Source: Sphingobacterium sp. (GTDB lineage Bacteria > Bacteroidota > Bacteroidia > Sphingobacteriales > Sphingobacteriaceae). From it: DNA of 6,242 bases. Positions within the stretch are counted from its first letter, which is position 1, and every line of letters starts with the position of its first letter. The stretch lies in contig JASLCA010000076.1 of NCBI GenBank assembly GCA_030146225.1, positions 1 to 6,242 on the forward strand. The letters are read 5' to 3'. A program made the position numbers and the translations under genes. The notes beneath the pieces are model-generated. The model saw only the letters and a list, made by a program, of their open reading frames with translations. It did not search any database and was not told the origin of the DNA. This document shows, piece after piece, positions 1-6,232 of the stretch.

Positions 1-572
1 AAGTTGCTCTAAAAACTACAGATACTTTGTTTCTAAAGATGATTATTATGGGCAATCTAGAAAATCACGAAAGGGATGTACAGCTCGAAGCTATTGATGG
101 TAGTACTGCTAAGGAGGGAGTACATTATAAACTTCCTATTATTAAGTTGGCGAGTAAAGCGTATGAGTTTTTGTATCCCGTTGTTTTATTTAATACCGAG
201 GATCTCAAGACTAATACAGTAAGACTGGTCCTTAAGGCAAAGGCGAATAAAGACTTTCCTGAGGGAGCTGCCATAATTACGGGTAGTCGTCGCTATGCGA
301 AGTATAAGGTCAATTTTAATAATAAATTAATTAAACCAGATTACTGGATTACTATCCAAAATTATTTTGGAGAATATAGTGATGTGAAATATAAATTTAT
401 GATCGATGTAATTGGTATCTCTGACTTTCTACCGGATCTAAATGGGGGCACGATTGTCTATTCTGACTTTATCAATTACAGTGGACAGATGCGTAAGGCT
501 TTGGATGAATACGAAGCGATTCATGGTCCAATGCTCGATGAGACGGGTAAAGAGGTAAGTTTTCCATTATAA
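1..572 (+). CDS. DUF4843 domain protein, 3' part (5' end outside window)
   Basis: This is the C-terminal part of a DUF4843-family protein, an accessory protein usually encoded right after a SusD-like gene in Bacteroidota uptake operons; its biochemical role is unknown. The frame is open from base 3 with no stop, giving 189 visible residues ending at TAA 570-572. I treat it as truncated by the window edge, not as starting at TTG 27 or ATG 39/48, because coding-like residues (VALKTTDT) continue to the edge and no signal peptide is visible. Family members are usually somewhat over 200 residues, so roughly 40-70 residues are probably missing. Family-like traits are an early GNLENHERDVQLEAIDG stretch, then EGVHYKLP, then a beta-rich segment with VVLFNTEDLKTNTVRLVL, and an aromatic-rich C-terminal half (DYWITIQNYFGEYSD). 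The next gene follows after 16 nt, which implies cotranscription. The family call rests on pattern recognition and on the neighbours. Confidence 0.78.
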   Translation, partial: VALKTTDTLFLKMIIMGNLENHERDVQLEAIDGSTAKEGVHYKLPIIKLASKAYEFLYPVVLFNTEDLKTNTVRLVLKAKANKDFPEGAAIITGSRRYAKYKVNFNNKLIKPDYWITIQNYFGEYSDVKYKFMIDVIGISDFLPDLNGGTIVYSDFINYSGQMRKALDEYEAIHGPMLDETGKEVSFPL

Positions 573-588
573 CTATTAGCATTTTATT

Positions 589-2064
589 ATGAAATTAAAT
601 TATAAATATCAGCTGGCCATTTTAATTGCTGTGCTCGCATTTGCTGCTTGTAGTAAGGACAAGGAGAATTATGACTATTCAATTGTAAATCGCGTTGAGG
701 TTAAACTAGTAGACAGTATTTTTAAGCTTCAACAACTTGATGAACTAAATGTTACCCCCGTATTGACCGAAACTGCCGCTACAGGTACGACAGCATATGC
801 GTATGCTTGGCATGTATATCCCAAGCAGTCTAATTTTTCATCTACGGATGTGGGAGCTAAAGATCCAGAAGCCCTTTTAATATCAGAAGAAAAGGATCTA
901 AAGACAATTATAAACTTATCTCCTAATGATTATTACTTGCAGTATACAATAACCAACCTCAAAACAGGGATTAAAACCTTGAAGCGTTATTCCTTAACCG
1001 TAAATGGCGCCTTTTATGAAGGCTGGCTGGTCATGAGTAATGTAGATGGACAAGGAAAACTTTCCTTTATAAGAAAGGACGATGAGGTATTTATGGATCC
1101 TTTAATGCAGATACATGGAATGCGCATGGAAGGTAAGGCTTTAAAGGCCTATTCAGGTGTTATCAGCAAGATGAGTACAATCAATGCCTTTACCGACAAG
1201 GAGGTTTACCTCTTCAATGCGGATGACTTTAAACTTCAAAAGAACAGCGGAGAGTTGTTCTTAGAACGTCCTACACTGCAGGTGCCATTTTACACTGTAA
1301 ATCATCTTAATACGGATCAGTATATTATTGATGCTGGAAAAGTGTATGGGACCATCGCACCCAATTTTGGGGCGCCAGGGAAATATTCAGTACCCTTCGC
1401 TGGCTTAGATTATGAAGCCTTTCCTTTCCTGTTTTCTGGAAATAAATTCTATATCTCCGTATACGACAATAAGCATAAGCGTTTTATACATACCTCTTAC
1501 AATAGTCGTGCTTTTAGCGCATATGGTGGTATTGTTGATGCCAATTATGATCTGCGAAACGTAGGGAAAACAATGATAGCTGCTGATCGTGGCTTACAAG
1601 GGGAGTATTATACCCTTATGAAAGATGACACGGATTACTATTATTATGCCTATAATCCAAACTTAGCTTCACCTGCCGTGTTAGCGCAGCCGATAAAGCA
1701 AAGCCCAGCTATACACAAGGCTACTGCCTTCGCAGCATCATCCAGCTTACAACACCTCTACTATGCCGCGGGGAATGAGATTTATCTATATGATATTCTT
1801 GCTAATACTTCGCGTTTGCTGTATAGCTTTCCAACCGCTACCAACATCAAGGATATACAAATGTATAAGGGGAAAGGATGGGGGAGCTTTAATGACCCCT
1901 TGTTTAATAAACGCATTGTGGTCGCTGCGGTTAATGCAGGGGCAGGCTCAGTATACTACTTTGACCTACTGCCTACTGGGGATATCGCTAATAATACTTA
2001 TTTCAAAGCTTTTACTGGATTTGGGGATATAGTGCATCTTAATTATAGAAATCCGAATCAATAA
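589..2064 (+). CDS. PKD-like family outer-membrane lipoprotein of a SusCD-type operon
   Basis: This 491-residue protein resembles the PKD-like family lipoproteins found downstream of SusC/SusD/DUF4843 genes. It is probably a surface or periplasmic accessory of an uptake system, with unknown ligand. Residues 1-20 form a lipoprotein signal peptide (hydrophobic 9-20) and the lipobox FAAC puts the lipid on Cys21. The residues after it, SKDKE, are charged like the Bacteroidota surface-export signal, so exposure on the outer leaflet is plausible. Residues about 30-140 form an Ig/PKD-like beta domain with YAYAWHVY (70-77), LLISEEKDL (96-104) and YLQYTITNLKTG (116-127). From YEGWLVMS (143-150) onward comes a larger beta-rich domain, possibly propeller-like, with many Tyr residues (four in a row at 350-353). 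The ATG at 589 is chosen because it directly precedes the signal peptide. No enzymatic motif was seen. It lies between the DUF4843 gene (16 nt) and the TlpA-like gene (11 nt), without internal promoter or terminator. Confidence 0.8.
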   Translation: MKLNYKYQLAILIAVLAFAACSKDKENYDYSIVNRVEVKLVDSIFKLQQLDELNVTPVLTETAATGTTAYAYAWHVYPKQSNFSSTDVGAKDPEALLISEEKDLKTIINLSPNDYYLQYTITNLKTGIKTLKRYSLTVNGAFYEGWLVMSNVDGQGKLSFIRKDDEVFMDPLMQIHGMRMEGKALKAYSGVISKMSTINAFTDKEVYLFNADDFKLQKNSGELFLERPTLQVPFYTVNHLNTDQYIIDAGKVYGTIAPNFGAPGKYSVPFAGLDYEAFPFLFSGNKFYISVYDNKHKRFIHTSYNSRAFSAYGGIVDANYDLRNVGKTMIAADRGLQGEYYTLMKDDTDYYYYAYNPNLASPAVLAQPIKQSPAIHKATAFAASSSLQHLYYAAGNEIYLYDILANTSRLLYSFPTATNIKDIQMYKGKGWGSFNDPLFNKRIVVAAVNAGAGSVYYFDLLPTGDIANNTYFKAFTGFGDIVHLNYRNPNQ

Positions 2065-2075
2065 ATTATCTAGTT

Positions 2076-3509
2076 ATGAATATGAATAACCTACTTAAAT
2101 TAAGTCTATTAGTCCTTATGACTTGTATGCATACGGCCTATGCGCAACTGGCCAAGCTAAACGATCTTAGTGCTCCTCAGGTCTATGCTAGAGTTAATGC
2201 ACTTTTGGGAAGTAAAGATCCATTAGCTAAGGATTCTGTGAAGTGGGAGGCTATGCATCTCGCAGCGTCTAATAATGAAGACTACATCTTGCATGCGAAG
2301 TCTATTTACAATTTTTTGGGGGATAAAGATGCCGTGGAAAGTGCACATTTGAAATTGCTAAAGAAGTTTCCAAAGCATTCTTATGCAGCCAATGTAGCCT
2401 TGGATCAAATCCTCAAGGATTATATGGAATCAACCTCCTTTGAAAAAGCCTTTACATCTTGGAGGGGACAATTTAAAACCCTCATGTCCAAGGAGGCCTT
2501 TGCTGATGCGAGCTATAGTAAGGTTGCTGCTAAACTTCTCCAGGTTGGGGAGGTTGAACGGGCTAAACATTATGCTTCCAAAGTCGTAGCGCAGGCAAAG
2601 CAATTTGATTTTAAATTTAGTTTGGCCATGGATGCTTTTGAAAAAGCGGATTATAACAGCTCGGTGGAGTTGTTGGAGCACATAATGGCAGATTATCCAG
2701 CGCTCCTAAAGGAAAATCCTAGAAATGCTCAGAGTGTGTATGGGCTGTATTGTAAAACACTTGCTAAGCAAAAACGATGGGAGGAATTACTTGCTAATCT
2801 TGACGTGCATAATTTAAAATTGAATGATTTAAAGTTTGAAGGTTTGGTTCATACGGAGAAGTATTTTGATGCATTTCTAATTTTAGAAGAGCAGTTTTCT
2901 ACAGGAAATTTAAGCGCTGTTATGGAGCAAGAGGGCCCAGCCTTGTTCGAAAAACTAGGCGGTAATGCTACGCAATGGGCAAGCTACAAGGAACGTGTTG
3001 AGCGTAAGAAATTGCGAGAAAAGCAAGAGGCTTGGAAGTCTTCTCTGATTGATGAGCCTTCACATGACTTTGATTTAGTTGATATGCAAGGCAAAGCCGT
3101 GAAGTCAAGTGATTATAAAGGCAAGATTGTTGTACTAGACTTCTGGGCTACTTGGTGTGGCCCATGTATTAACTCCTTCCCAGGGATGCAAGCTGCGGTA
3201 AACCAGTACAAATCCGACCAGGAGGTGGTATTCCTTTTTATCAATACATGGGAAAATGGGGCGGATTACAAGGAGAAAGTAAGTGACTTTATTGTAGAAA
3301 AAGGTTATGATTTCCATGTGGTATACGACGATATGGAAAATAATTTGTTGGTGGAGAAATATAAAATAAAAGGAATCCCAACAAAAATATTTATAGATAA
3401 AAAGGGTAAAGTTCGTTTTCAGTCCTCCGGGAGTTCCCCAGTTGTCAAGGAAATATTGGACGAGGTTTCTTTTAAGATATCCTTGTTAAAGGAATTGGAT
3501 AAGGAATAG
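2076..3509 (+). CDS. Exported TPR-like/TlpA-family thioredoxin-fold protein
   Basis: This is a 477-residue periplasmic or envelope protein with a thiol-disulfide redox domain. Residues 1-23 form a signal peptide ending AYA before Gln24. Residues about 50-320 are almost entirely helical and TPR-like (for example AHLKLLKKFPKHSYAANVAL at 90-109 and the pairs near 155-205), with a charged helix RVERKKLREKQEAWK (307-321) linking to the next domain. Residues about 325-472 are a TlpA/ResA-type domain: DFDLVDMQGK, then VVLDFWATWCGPC with redox cysteines 361 and 364, and a cis-proline loop GIPT with Pro435. The active site is complete, so disulfide reduction or isomerisation is likely, but the partner is unknown. 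The start ATG 2076 is 11 nt after the lipoprotein gene; ATG 2082, two codons in, would also keep the signal peptide. A lipobox at Cys17 (LMTC) is possible but poor because Thr precedes the Cys. This is the last gene of the unit and is followed by a strong terminator. Confidence 0.9.
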   Translation: MNMNNLLKLSLLVLMTCMHTAYAQLAKLNDLSAPQVYARVNALLGSKDPLAKDSVKWEAMHLAASNNEDYILHAKSIYNFLGDKDAVESAHLKLLKKFPKHSYAANVALDQILKDYMESTSFEKAFTSWRGQFKTLMSKEAFADASYSKVAAKLLQVGEVERAKHYASKVVAQAKQFDFKFSLAMDAFEKADYNSSVELLEHIMADYPALLKENPRNAQSVYGLYCKTLAKQKRWEELLANLDVHNLKLNDLKFEGLVHTEKYFDAFLILEEQFSTGNLSAVMEQEGPALFEKLGGNATQWASYKERVERKKLREKQEAWKSSLIDEPSHDFDLVDMQGKAVKSSDYKGKIVVLDFWATWCGPCINSFPGMQAAVNQYKSDQEVVFLFINTWENGADYKEKVSDFIVEKGYDFHVVYDDMENNLLVEKYKIKGIPTKIFIDKKGKVRFQSSGSSPVVKEILDEVSFKISLLKELDKE

Positions 3510-3541
3510 TAAGGGAAATTCTAGTTCAGGATTTACCATTT

Positions 3542-3580
3542 AAAGCGGCTCCCTTCATAATATAAAGGAGCCGCTTTTTT
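3542..3580 (+). terminator. Intrinsic terminator of the SusCD-type operon
   Basis: A perfect 11-bp stem is formed by AAAGCGGCTCC (3542-3552) and GGAGCCGCTTT (3567-3577), with a 14-nt AT-rich loop. The right arm runs into six T residues (3575-3580). It begins 32 nt after the stop of the TlpA-like gene and ends that transcript. On the opposite strand only three T residues follow the stem, so it looks directional for + strand transcription. Confidence 0.92.
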
Positions 3581-3714
3581 GTATTTAAACGACCTTTATG
3601 TCCTCGGCATGCTTTAAATATCTATGTACACTGGCGGTACAATTATTAATTAAGGAGTTCCCTGTTGCAATTAAGCGATTGAGACTTGCTGTAAGGATCT
3701 AAAGAAAGCTATGG

Positions 3715-3747
3715 TTTAGCCTGCATTTATAAGCTAATGTATTCTTG
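3715..3747 (+). promoter_or_regulatory. Weak Bacteroidota-type promoter candidate for the hydrolase gene
   Basis: TATTCTTG at 3740-3747 matches the TAnnTTTG -7 element with one mismatch. An imperfect -33-like TTTA lies at 3715-3718, 21 nt upstream. The predicted transcript would start near 3754 and leave a leader of about 25 nt before ATG 3779. A promoter is needed somewhere here, because the preceding operon ends at a strong terminator. This exact site is only the best candidate. The rest of the gap (3581-3714) shows no convincing gene, RNA or repeat. Confidence 0.3.
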
Positions 3748-3778
3748 ATTTAACTACCTTAGAACTTTATCTTTTTCC

Positions 3779-4594
3779 ATGCACAAGACAGTAGTCAAGA
3801 CCCTTTTTATTATTTTTCAAAGCATTTTTATGTTTGCATTTGCCAATGCACAAACAAAAGATACACTTGTTTCTGTAGGGAATCATATGCTAAATTTCCG
3901 GCTTATAGAAGGGGAAGGTTTGCCCATCGTTTTTGAATCCGGTGGGGGCAATGATGGCTCGGTCTGGTTGCAAGTACAATCCTTACTTAAAGAAAAAATA
4001 AACGCCCCATTAATAGCTTATGACCGGGCAGGCTTTGGCAATAGTGGGCTTGATACAAATCGTATTGATATCAACAATGAAGTAAGGGATTTAGCGCTTG
4101 GACTTAATACATTGGGCTTTAGGGATGGGTATTTCTTTGTGGCCCATTCACTAGGCGGGAATTATGCGATGCGCTTTATTGCTAATAATCCCAGCAAGGT
4201 AAAGGGAGCCGTGTTTATCGATGTAGTGAGTCCTGCATATATGACCGCTGAACGGGCTCGTGAGACTAAGGCAGGTTTTATGGAAGATATTGCGGAGATA
4301 AAGGCGGAAAGTCTTGGCTTTTACCATTTGGTCTTAAATTATGAGCATACAAGTCAGGTAATGCGAGCGCTCGCCGATTCTATAAATCTGCCCATGTTGG
4401 TGATTGGGTCTGGGATTAGCCCATTTGAGGGGGAATTAAGGGCAGAGTTTATAGCAGGCTTAAAAGCATTTGCCGATGCGCGCGCGAATCGCAGTTATTT
4501 GCTGGTTTCGGATGCAGAACATTATGTCTTTTATGATAAGCCCAACTTAGTTGCTGATGAAATCGTGAAATTATACCATTCTGTTTTAGATTAA
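3779..4594 (+). CDS. Exported alpha/beta-hydrolase fold protein
   Basis: This 271-residue alpha/beta hydrolase probably acts in the periplasm on an ester or similar bond; the substrate cannot be assigned. Residues 1-24 form a signal peptide (hydrophobic 9-22, cleavage after ANA before Gln25). The fold is supported by an oxyanion-loop-like ESGGGNDGSVW, the strand-turn motif YDRAGFGNSG, and the nucleophile elbow AHSLGG with Ser124. His248 in DAEHYVF is the likely catalytic histidine. The usual Asp after strand 7 is not evident: after LPMLVIGSG (204-212) come ISPFEGE, so the acid may be Glu217/Glu219 or Asp148 after strand 6. The length is typical for a single-domain member, with only a short cap region (about 150-200). 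It stands alone, with 269 nt before it and 126 nt after it. The start is supported by the signal peptide that directly follows it. It could be an esterase, lipase-like enzyme or peptidase-like hydrolase. Confidence 0.85.
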   Translation: MHKTVVKTLFIIFQSIFMFAFANAQTKDTLVSVGNHMLNFRLIEGEGLPIVFESGGGNDGSVWLQVQSLLKEKINAPLIAYDRAGFGNSGLDTNRIDINNEVRDLALGLNTLGFRDGYFFVAHSLGGNYAMRFIANNPSKVKGAVFIDVVSPAYMTAERARETKAGFMEDIAEIKAESLGFYHLVLNYEHTSQVMRALADSINLPMLVIGSGISPFEGELRAEFIAGLKAFADARANRSYLLVSDAEHYVFYDKPNLVADEIVKLYHSVLD

Positions 4595-4617
4595 TCTAAT
4601 GCTTATTTGGGGGATCC

Positions 4618-4645
4618 AAGCGCTAGAAATAGGCTTAATTTTATT
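4618..4645 (+). terminator. Possible weak terminator after the hydrolase gene
   Basis: AAGC and CTA (4618-4625, with one bulged G at 4622) pair with TAG and GCTT (4630-4636) around a GAAA loop (4626-4629). An AT-rich run AATTTTATT (4637-4645) follows. The stem is 7 bp with a bulge and the T-run is interrupted, so termination may be partial. Its place, 24 nt after the hydrolase stop and just before a promoter-like element, fits a transcript boundary. Confidence 0.38.
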
Positions 4646-4656
4646 GGAATAAATCG

Positions 4657-4664
4657 TAAATTTG
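4657..4664 (+). promoter_or_regulatory. Promoter -7 element candidate for the elaA-like gene
   Basis: TAAATTTG at 4657-4664 is an exact match to the Bacteroidota TAnnTTTG -7 element. It would start a transcript near 4671, giving a leader of about 50 nt before ATG 4721. No good TTG-type -33 element lies at the expected distance (only CTTAA around 4634-4638), so strength is uncertain. Confidence 0.42.
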
Positions 4665-4720
4665 TAGGTAGCGTAGCTTCCTAAGTCTAGGTTGCTGGAT
4701 GTTTTTAAAGAGCTATTATC

Positions 4721-5173
4721 ATGCATAAGATTGTAATAAAGAAGTTTCAGGAGCTCAGCCTTGAGGAATTATACCAAATCTTAAGGTTGCGATCAGCAGT
4801 CTTCGTAGTTGAACAAAATTGCCCCTATCAAGATATTGACAAGAAGGATCAAGAGAGCTTGCATCTAATGTATTATGTAAATAATAATTTTGCTGGCTAT
4901 ACAAGACTGTTACCTGCTGGATTATCCTTTAATGAAGCTGCTATAGGGCGTGTTATTATTAGCGCTGAGCATAGGGGAGCGGGTATTGGAAAGGCGCTTA
5001 TGAAGGCCTCCATCAAGGCCTGTTATGATCAGTTCGGGATTTCTGCTATTCGTATCGGCGCACAAGTCTACCTGCTTGATTTTTATCAATCGCTTGGCTT
5101 TGTACCTCAGGGCGAAGGCTATGATGAAGATGGCATCCCACATATTGAGATGCTTAAACAGCCTTCTTTTTAG
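4721..5173 (+). CDS. elaA: ElaA-family GNAT N-acetyltransferase
   Basis: This 150-residue cytoplasmic protein of the ElaA group of GNAT acetyltransferases would transfer acetyl from acetyl-CoA to an amine; the physiological acceptor of ElaA is not established. ElaA-type signatures are present in order: LRLRSAVFVVEQNCPYQDID (21-40), HLMYYV (48-53), RLLPAG (62-67), the acetyl-CoA pyrophosphate-binding region IGRVIISAEHRGAGIGKALM (75-94) with the loop R85-G-A-G-I-G90, then GAQVYLLDFYQSLGF (113-127) and EDGIPHIEM (136-144). Its length equals the family norm and no signal peptide is present. The ATG at 4721 gives a complete N-terminus with the LEELYQILRLR helix. The gene appears monocistronic, preceded by a TAAATTTG element. 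Its last 20 nt overlap the 3' end of the opposing AraC-family gene. The family assignment is strong and the symbol follows from it. Confidence 0.9.
   Translation: MHKIVIKKFQELSLEELYQILRLRSAVFVVEQNCPYQDIDKKDQESLHLMYYVNNNFAGYTRLLPAGLSFNEAAIGRVIISAEHRGAGIGKALMKASIKACYDQFGISAIRIGAQVYLLDFYQSLGFVPQGEGYDEDGIPHIEMLKQPSF
5154..5173. other. Tail-to-tail coding overlap of elaA-like and AraC-family genes
   Basis: The + strand gene stops at TAG 5171-5173 and the - strand gene stops at TTA 5154-5156 (TAA on its strand). Twenty bases therefore code on both strands. They encode the end of KQPSF in the acetyltransferase and the end of the Lys-rich KTKKKAV tail in the regulator. No intergenic terminator can exist between them. 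Confidence 0.9.
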
Positions 5174-6092
5174 TTTTTTGCTTTCCAAATAGCATATCAG
5201 GTTCATTCATCATAATAAGGCTATCGTCAGAACCTCTAAATGTATATCTATAGGCTTTGGGACTTTGCATGGTGATCTCTCTAAATTGGCGATTGAAGTA
5301 AGATAAATTTTTAAATCCACTCTCGTAACAAATACGTAATACATCCCAGTCTTCAGTAAGCAATAGACTTGTTGCATGCGTAATACGTACACTGTTCACA
5401 AATCGCGAAAAAGTTTGATCCATACGTTTTTTGAAAAAACGACAAAAAGCAGCATGATTAAGGTGTATAATTTTTGCTGCTATTTTACTATCCAATTCGT
5501 TTCTAAAGTTTTCCATAACATATTTAATAACGGGCTCCAATCGCACTGAATCCTTATTGGTTAACTTTAACTTGGACTGTGTTTTGTTTAAAATATTGTA
5601 ATGTTCCTTTGGGAGATTTGCAAGCTCGTTTAATAATTGTAAAAATGTAATTAGCTCATCCATACCTTTTTTATGGATTATGGTATCGAAAAGTTGATAA
5701 ACTGCAGGTGTCCCTTTTAAAATTTGTAACCCAAAACTGGACTTCTCAAGTAATGACTTTGACTTAAGATACAAAGGGTTACTAAAAAAACTTTCTCCTA
5801 GCAAATCTTCTTTAAAAAAAATAATTACAGCATGTGCTTTGTCACCCTTTTCGATAAATGATTTTTCATTGTAGAGACAATGACCAAAATTGGGTCCAAA
5901 TATAAAGATATCATCATCTTGAAAATTCATAGTTTTCTTTCCGGCATAAAGTTTACCATAGCTTTTTTTTACCCATAGAATCTCATAAAGGTCATGAAAA
6001 TGGAAAGGAGACGTAAAGTAATCTTGAATATTCTCTTTCACGATTAAGCCTGAACCCGATAGGTCAGTATGTTGCTCAAAGATTAAGCGCAT
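5154..6092 (-). CDS. AraC-family transcriptional regulator
   Basis: This 312-residue DNA-binding regulator has an N-terminal cupin-like sensing domain and a C-terminal AraC-type double helix-turn-helix. The sensing half includes FHFHDLYEILWV (30-41), the usual strand of AraC cupins, and DDDIFIFGPNFGH (59-71). A helical linker covers about 130-180. The DNA-binding domain spans about 185-283: first HTH near IAAKIIHLNHAAFCRFFKKR (204-223), second near VLRICYESGFKNLSYFNRQF (251-270), then SPKAYR (277-282), the end motif of the family. About 30 residues follow this domain, ending in KQKTKKKAV, which is longer than the usual short tail. The ligand is unknown. ATG at 6092 gives the whole cupin domain, and a good promoter lies about 110 nt upstream. 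The gene is convergent to the elaA-like gene; its target may instead lie to the right. Sampled segments are AT-richer than the neighbouring + strand genes. Confidence 0.9.
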   Translation of the reverse strand: MRLIFEQHTDLSGSGLIVKENIQDYFTSPFHFHDLYEILWVKKSYGKLYAGKKTMNFQDDDIFIFGPNFGHCLYNEKSFIEKGDKAHAVIIFFKEDLLGESFFSNPLYLKSKSLLEKSSFGLQILKGTPAVYQLFDTIIHKKGMDELITFLQLLNELANLPKEHYNILNKTQSKLKLTNKDSVRLEPVIKYVMENFRNELDSKIAAKIIHLNHAAFCRFFKKRMDQTFSRFVNSVRITHATSLLLTEDWDVLRICYESGFKNLSYFNRQFREITMQSPKAYRYTFRGSDDSLIMMNEPDMLFGKQKTKKKAV

Positions 6093-6199
6093 GGTGTTTT
6101 TATGTTTAGGTTTAGTAATTACATATTTAACAATTATTTTTTGAATTAACAGATAATTTCTTTTTTTCTCTAAAGAAGCAAATATTGTATTGGTTTTTG

Positions 6200-6232
6200 C
6201 AAACCTAATCGTGGTTGCTTTCTGTAGGCAAT
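6200..6232 (-). promoter_or_regulatory. Bacteroidota-type promoter for the AraC-family gene
   Basis: On the - strand ATTG (6232-6229) is followed after 21 nt by TAGGTTTG (6207-6200), an exact TAnnTTTG -7 element. The spacing fits the known Bacteroidota range. Transcription would begin near 6193, leaving a leader of about 100 nt that is AT-rich and holds no obvious structured element. Confidence 0.55.

Noticed and set aside
27..572. TTG at 27 (or ATG at 39/48) as the true start of the first gene
   Set aside because: The frame is open to the window edge, family-like residues continue upstream, and no signal peptide or start context is visible; a cut gene is more likely.
1763..2032. Alternative + strand frame of 89 codons with hydrophobic stretches
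   Set aside because: It sits within the lipoprotein gene in another frame, and the host gene has a coherent beta-rich protein throughout; the hydrophobic stretches come from frame-shifted reading.
3135..3317. Open frame of 60 codons on the - strand inside the thioredoxin gene
   Set aside because: It lies fully opposite the well-supported TlpA active-site region, has no family-like motif and is a shadow of the real gene; the same holds for the - strand frames at 2430-2681 and 4922-5206.
3768..3775. TATCTTTT as a promoter -7 element for the hydrolase gene
   Set aside because: It would start the transcript at or after the ATG at 3779, which would leave the signal-peptide start untranscribed.
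3581..3778. Possible small RNA or riboswitch in the gap before the hydrolase gene
   Set aside because: Only short inverted repeats such as GTAC around 3627-3640 were seen; no extended stem, no T-run and no known riboswitch core was recognised.
3779..4741. Similar first codons of the hydrolase and elaA-like genes (MHKTVVK versus MHKIVIK)
   Set aside because: The likeness covers about seven codons only, upstream sequences differ and the proteins are unrelated, so chance is the simplest explanation.
6120..6180. Possible terminator or attenuator in the AT-rich leader of the AraC-family gene
   Set aside because: The only pairing found is AATT with AATT across a T-run; no GC-containing stem supports a functional hairpin.
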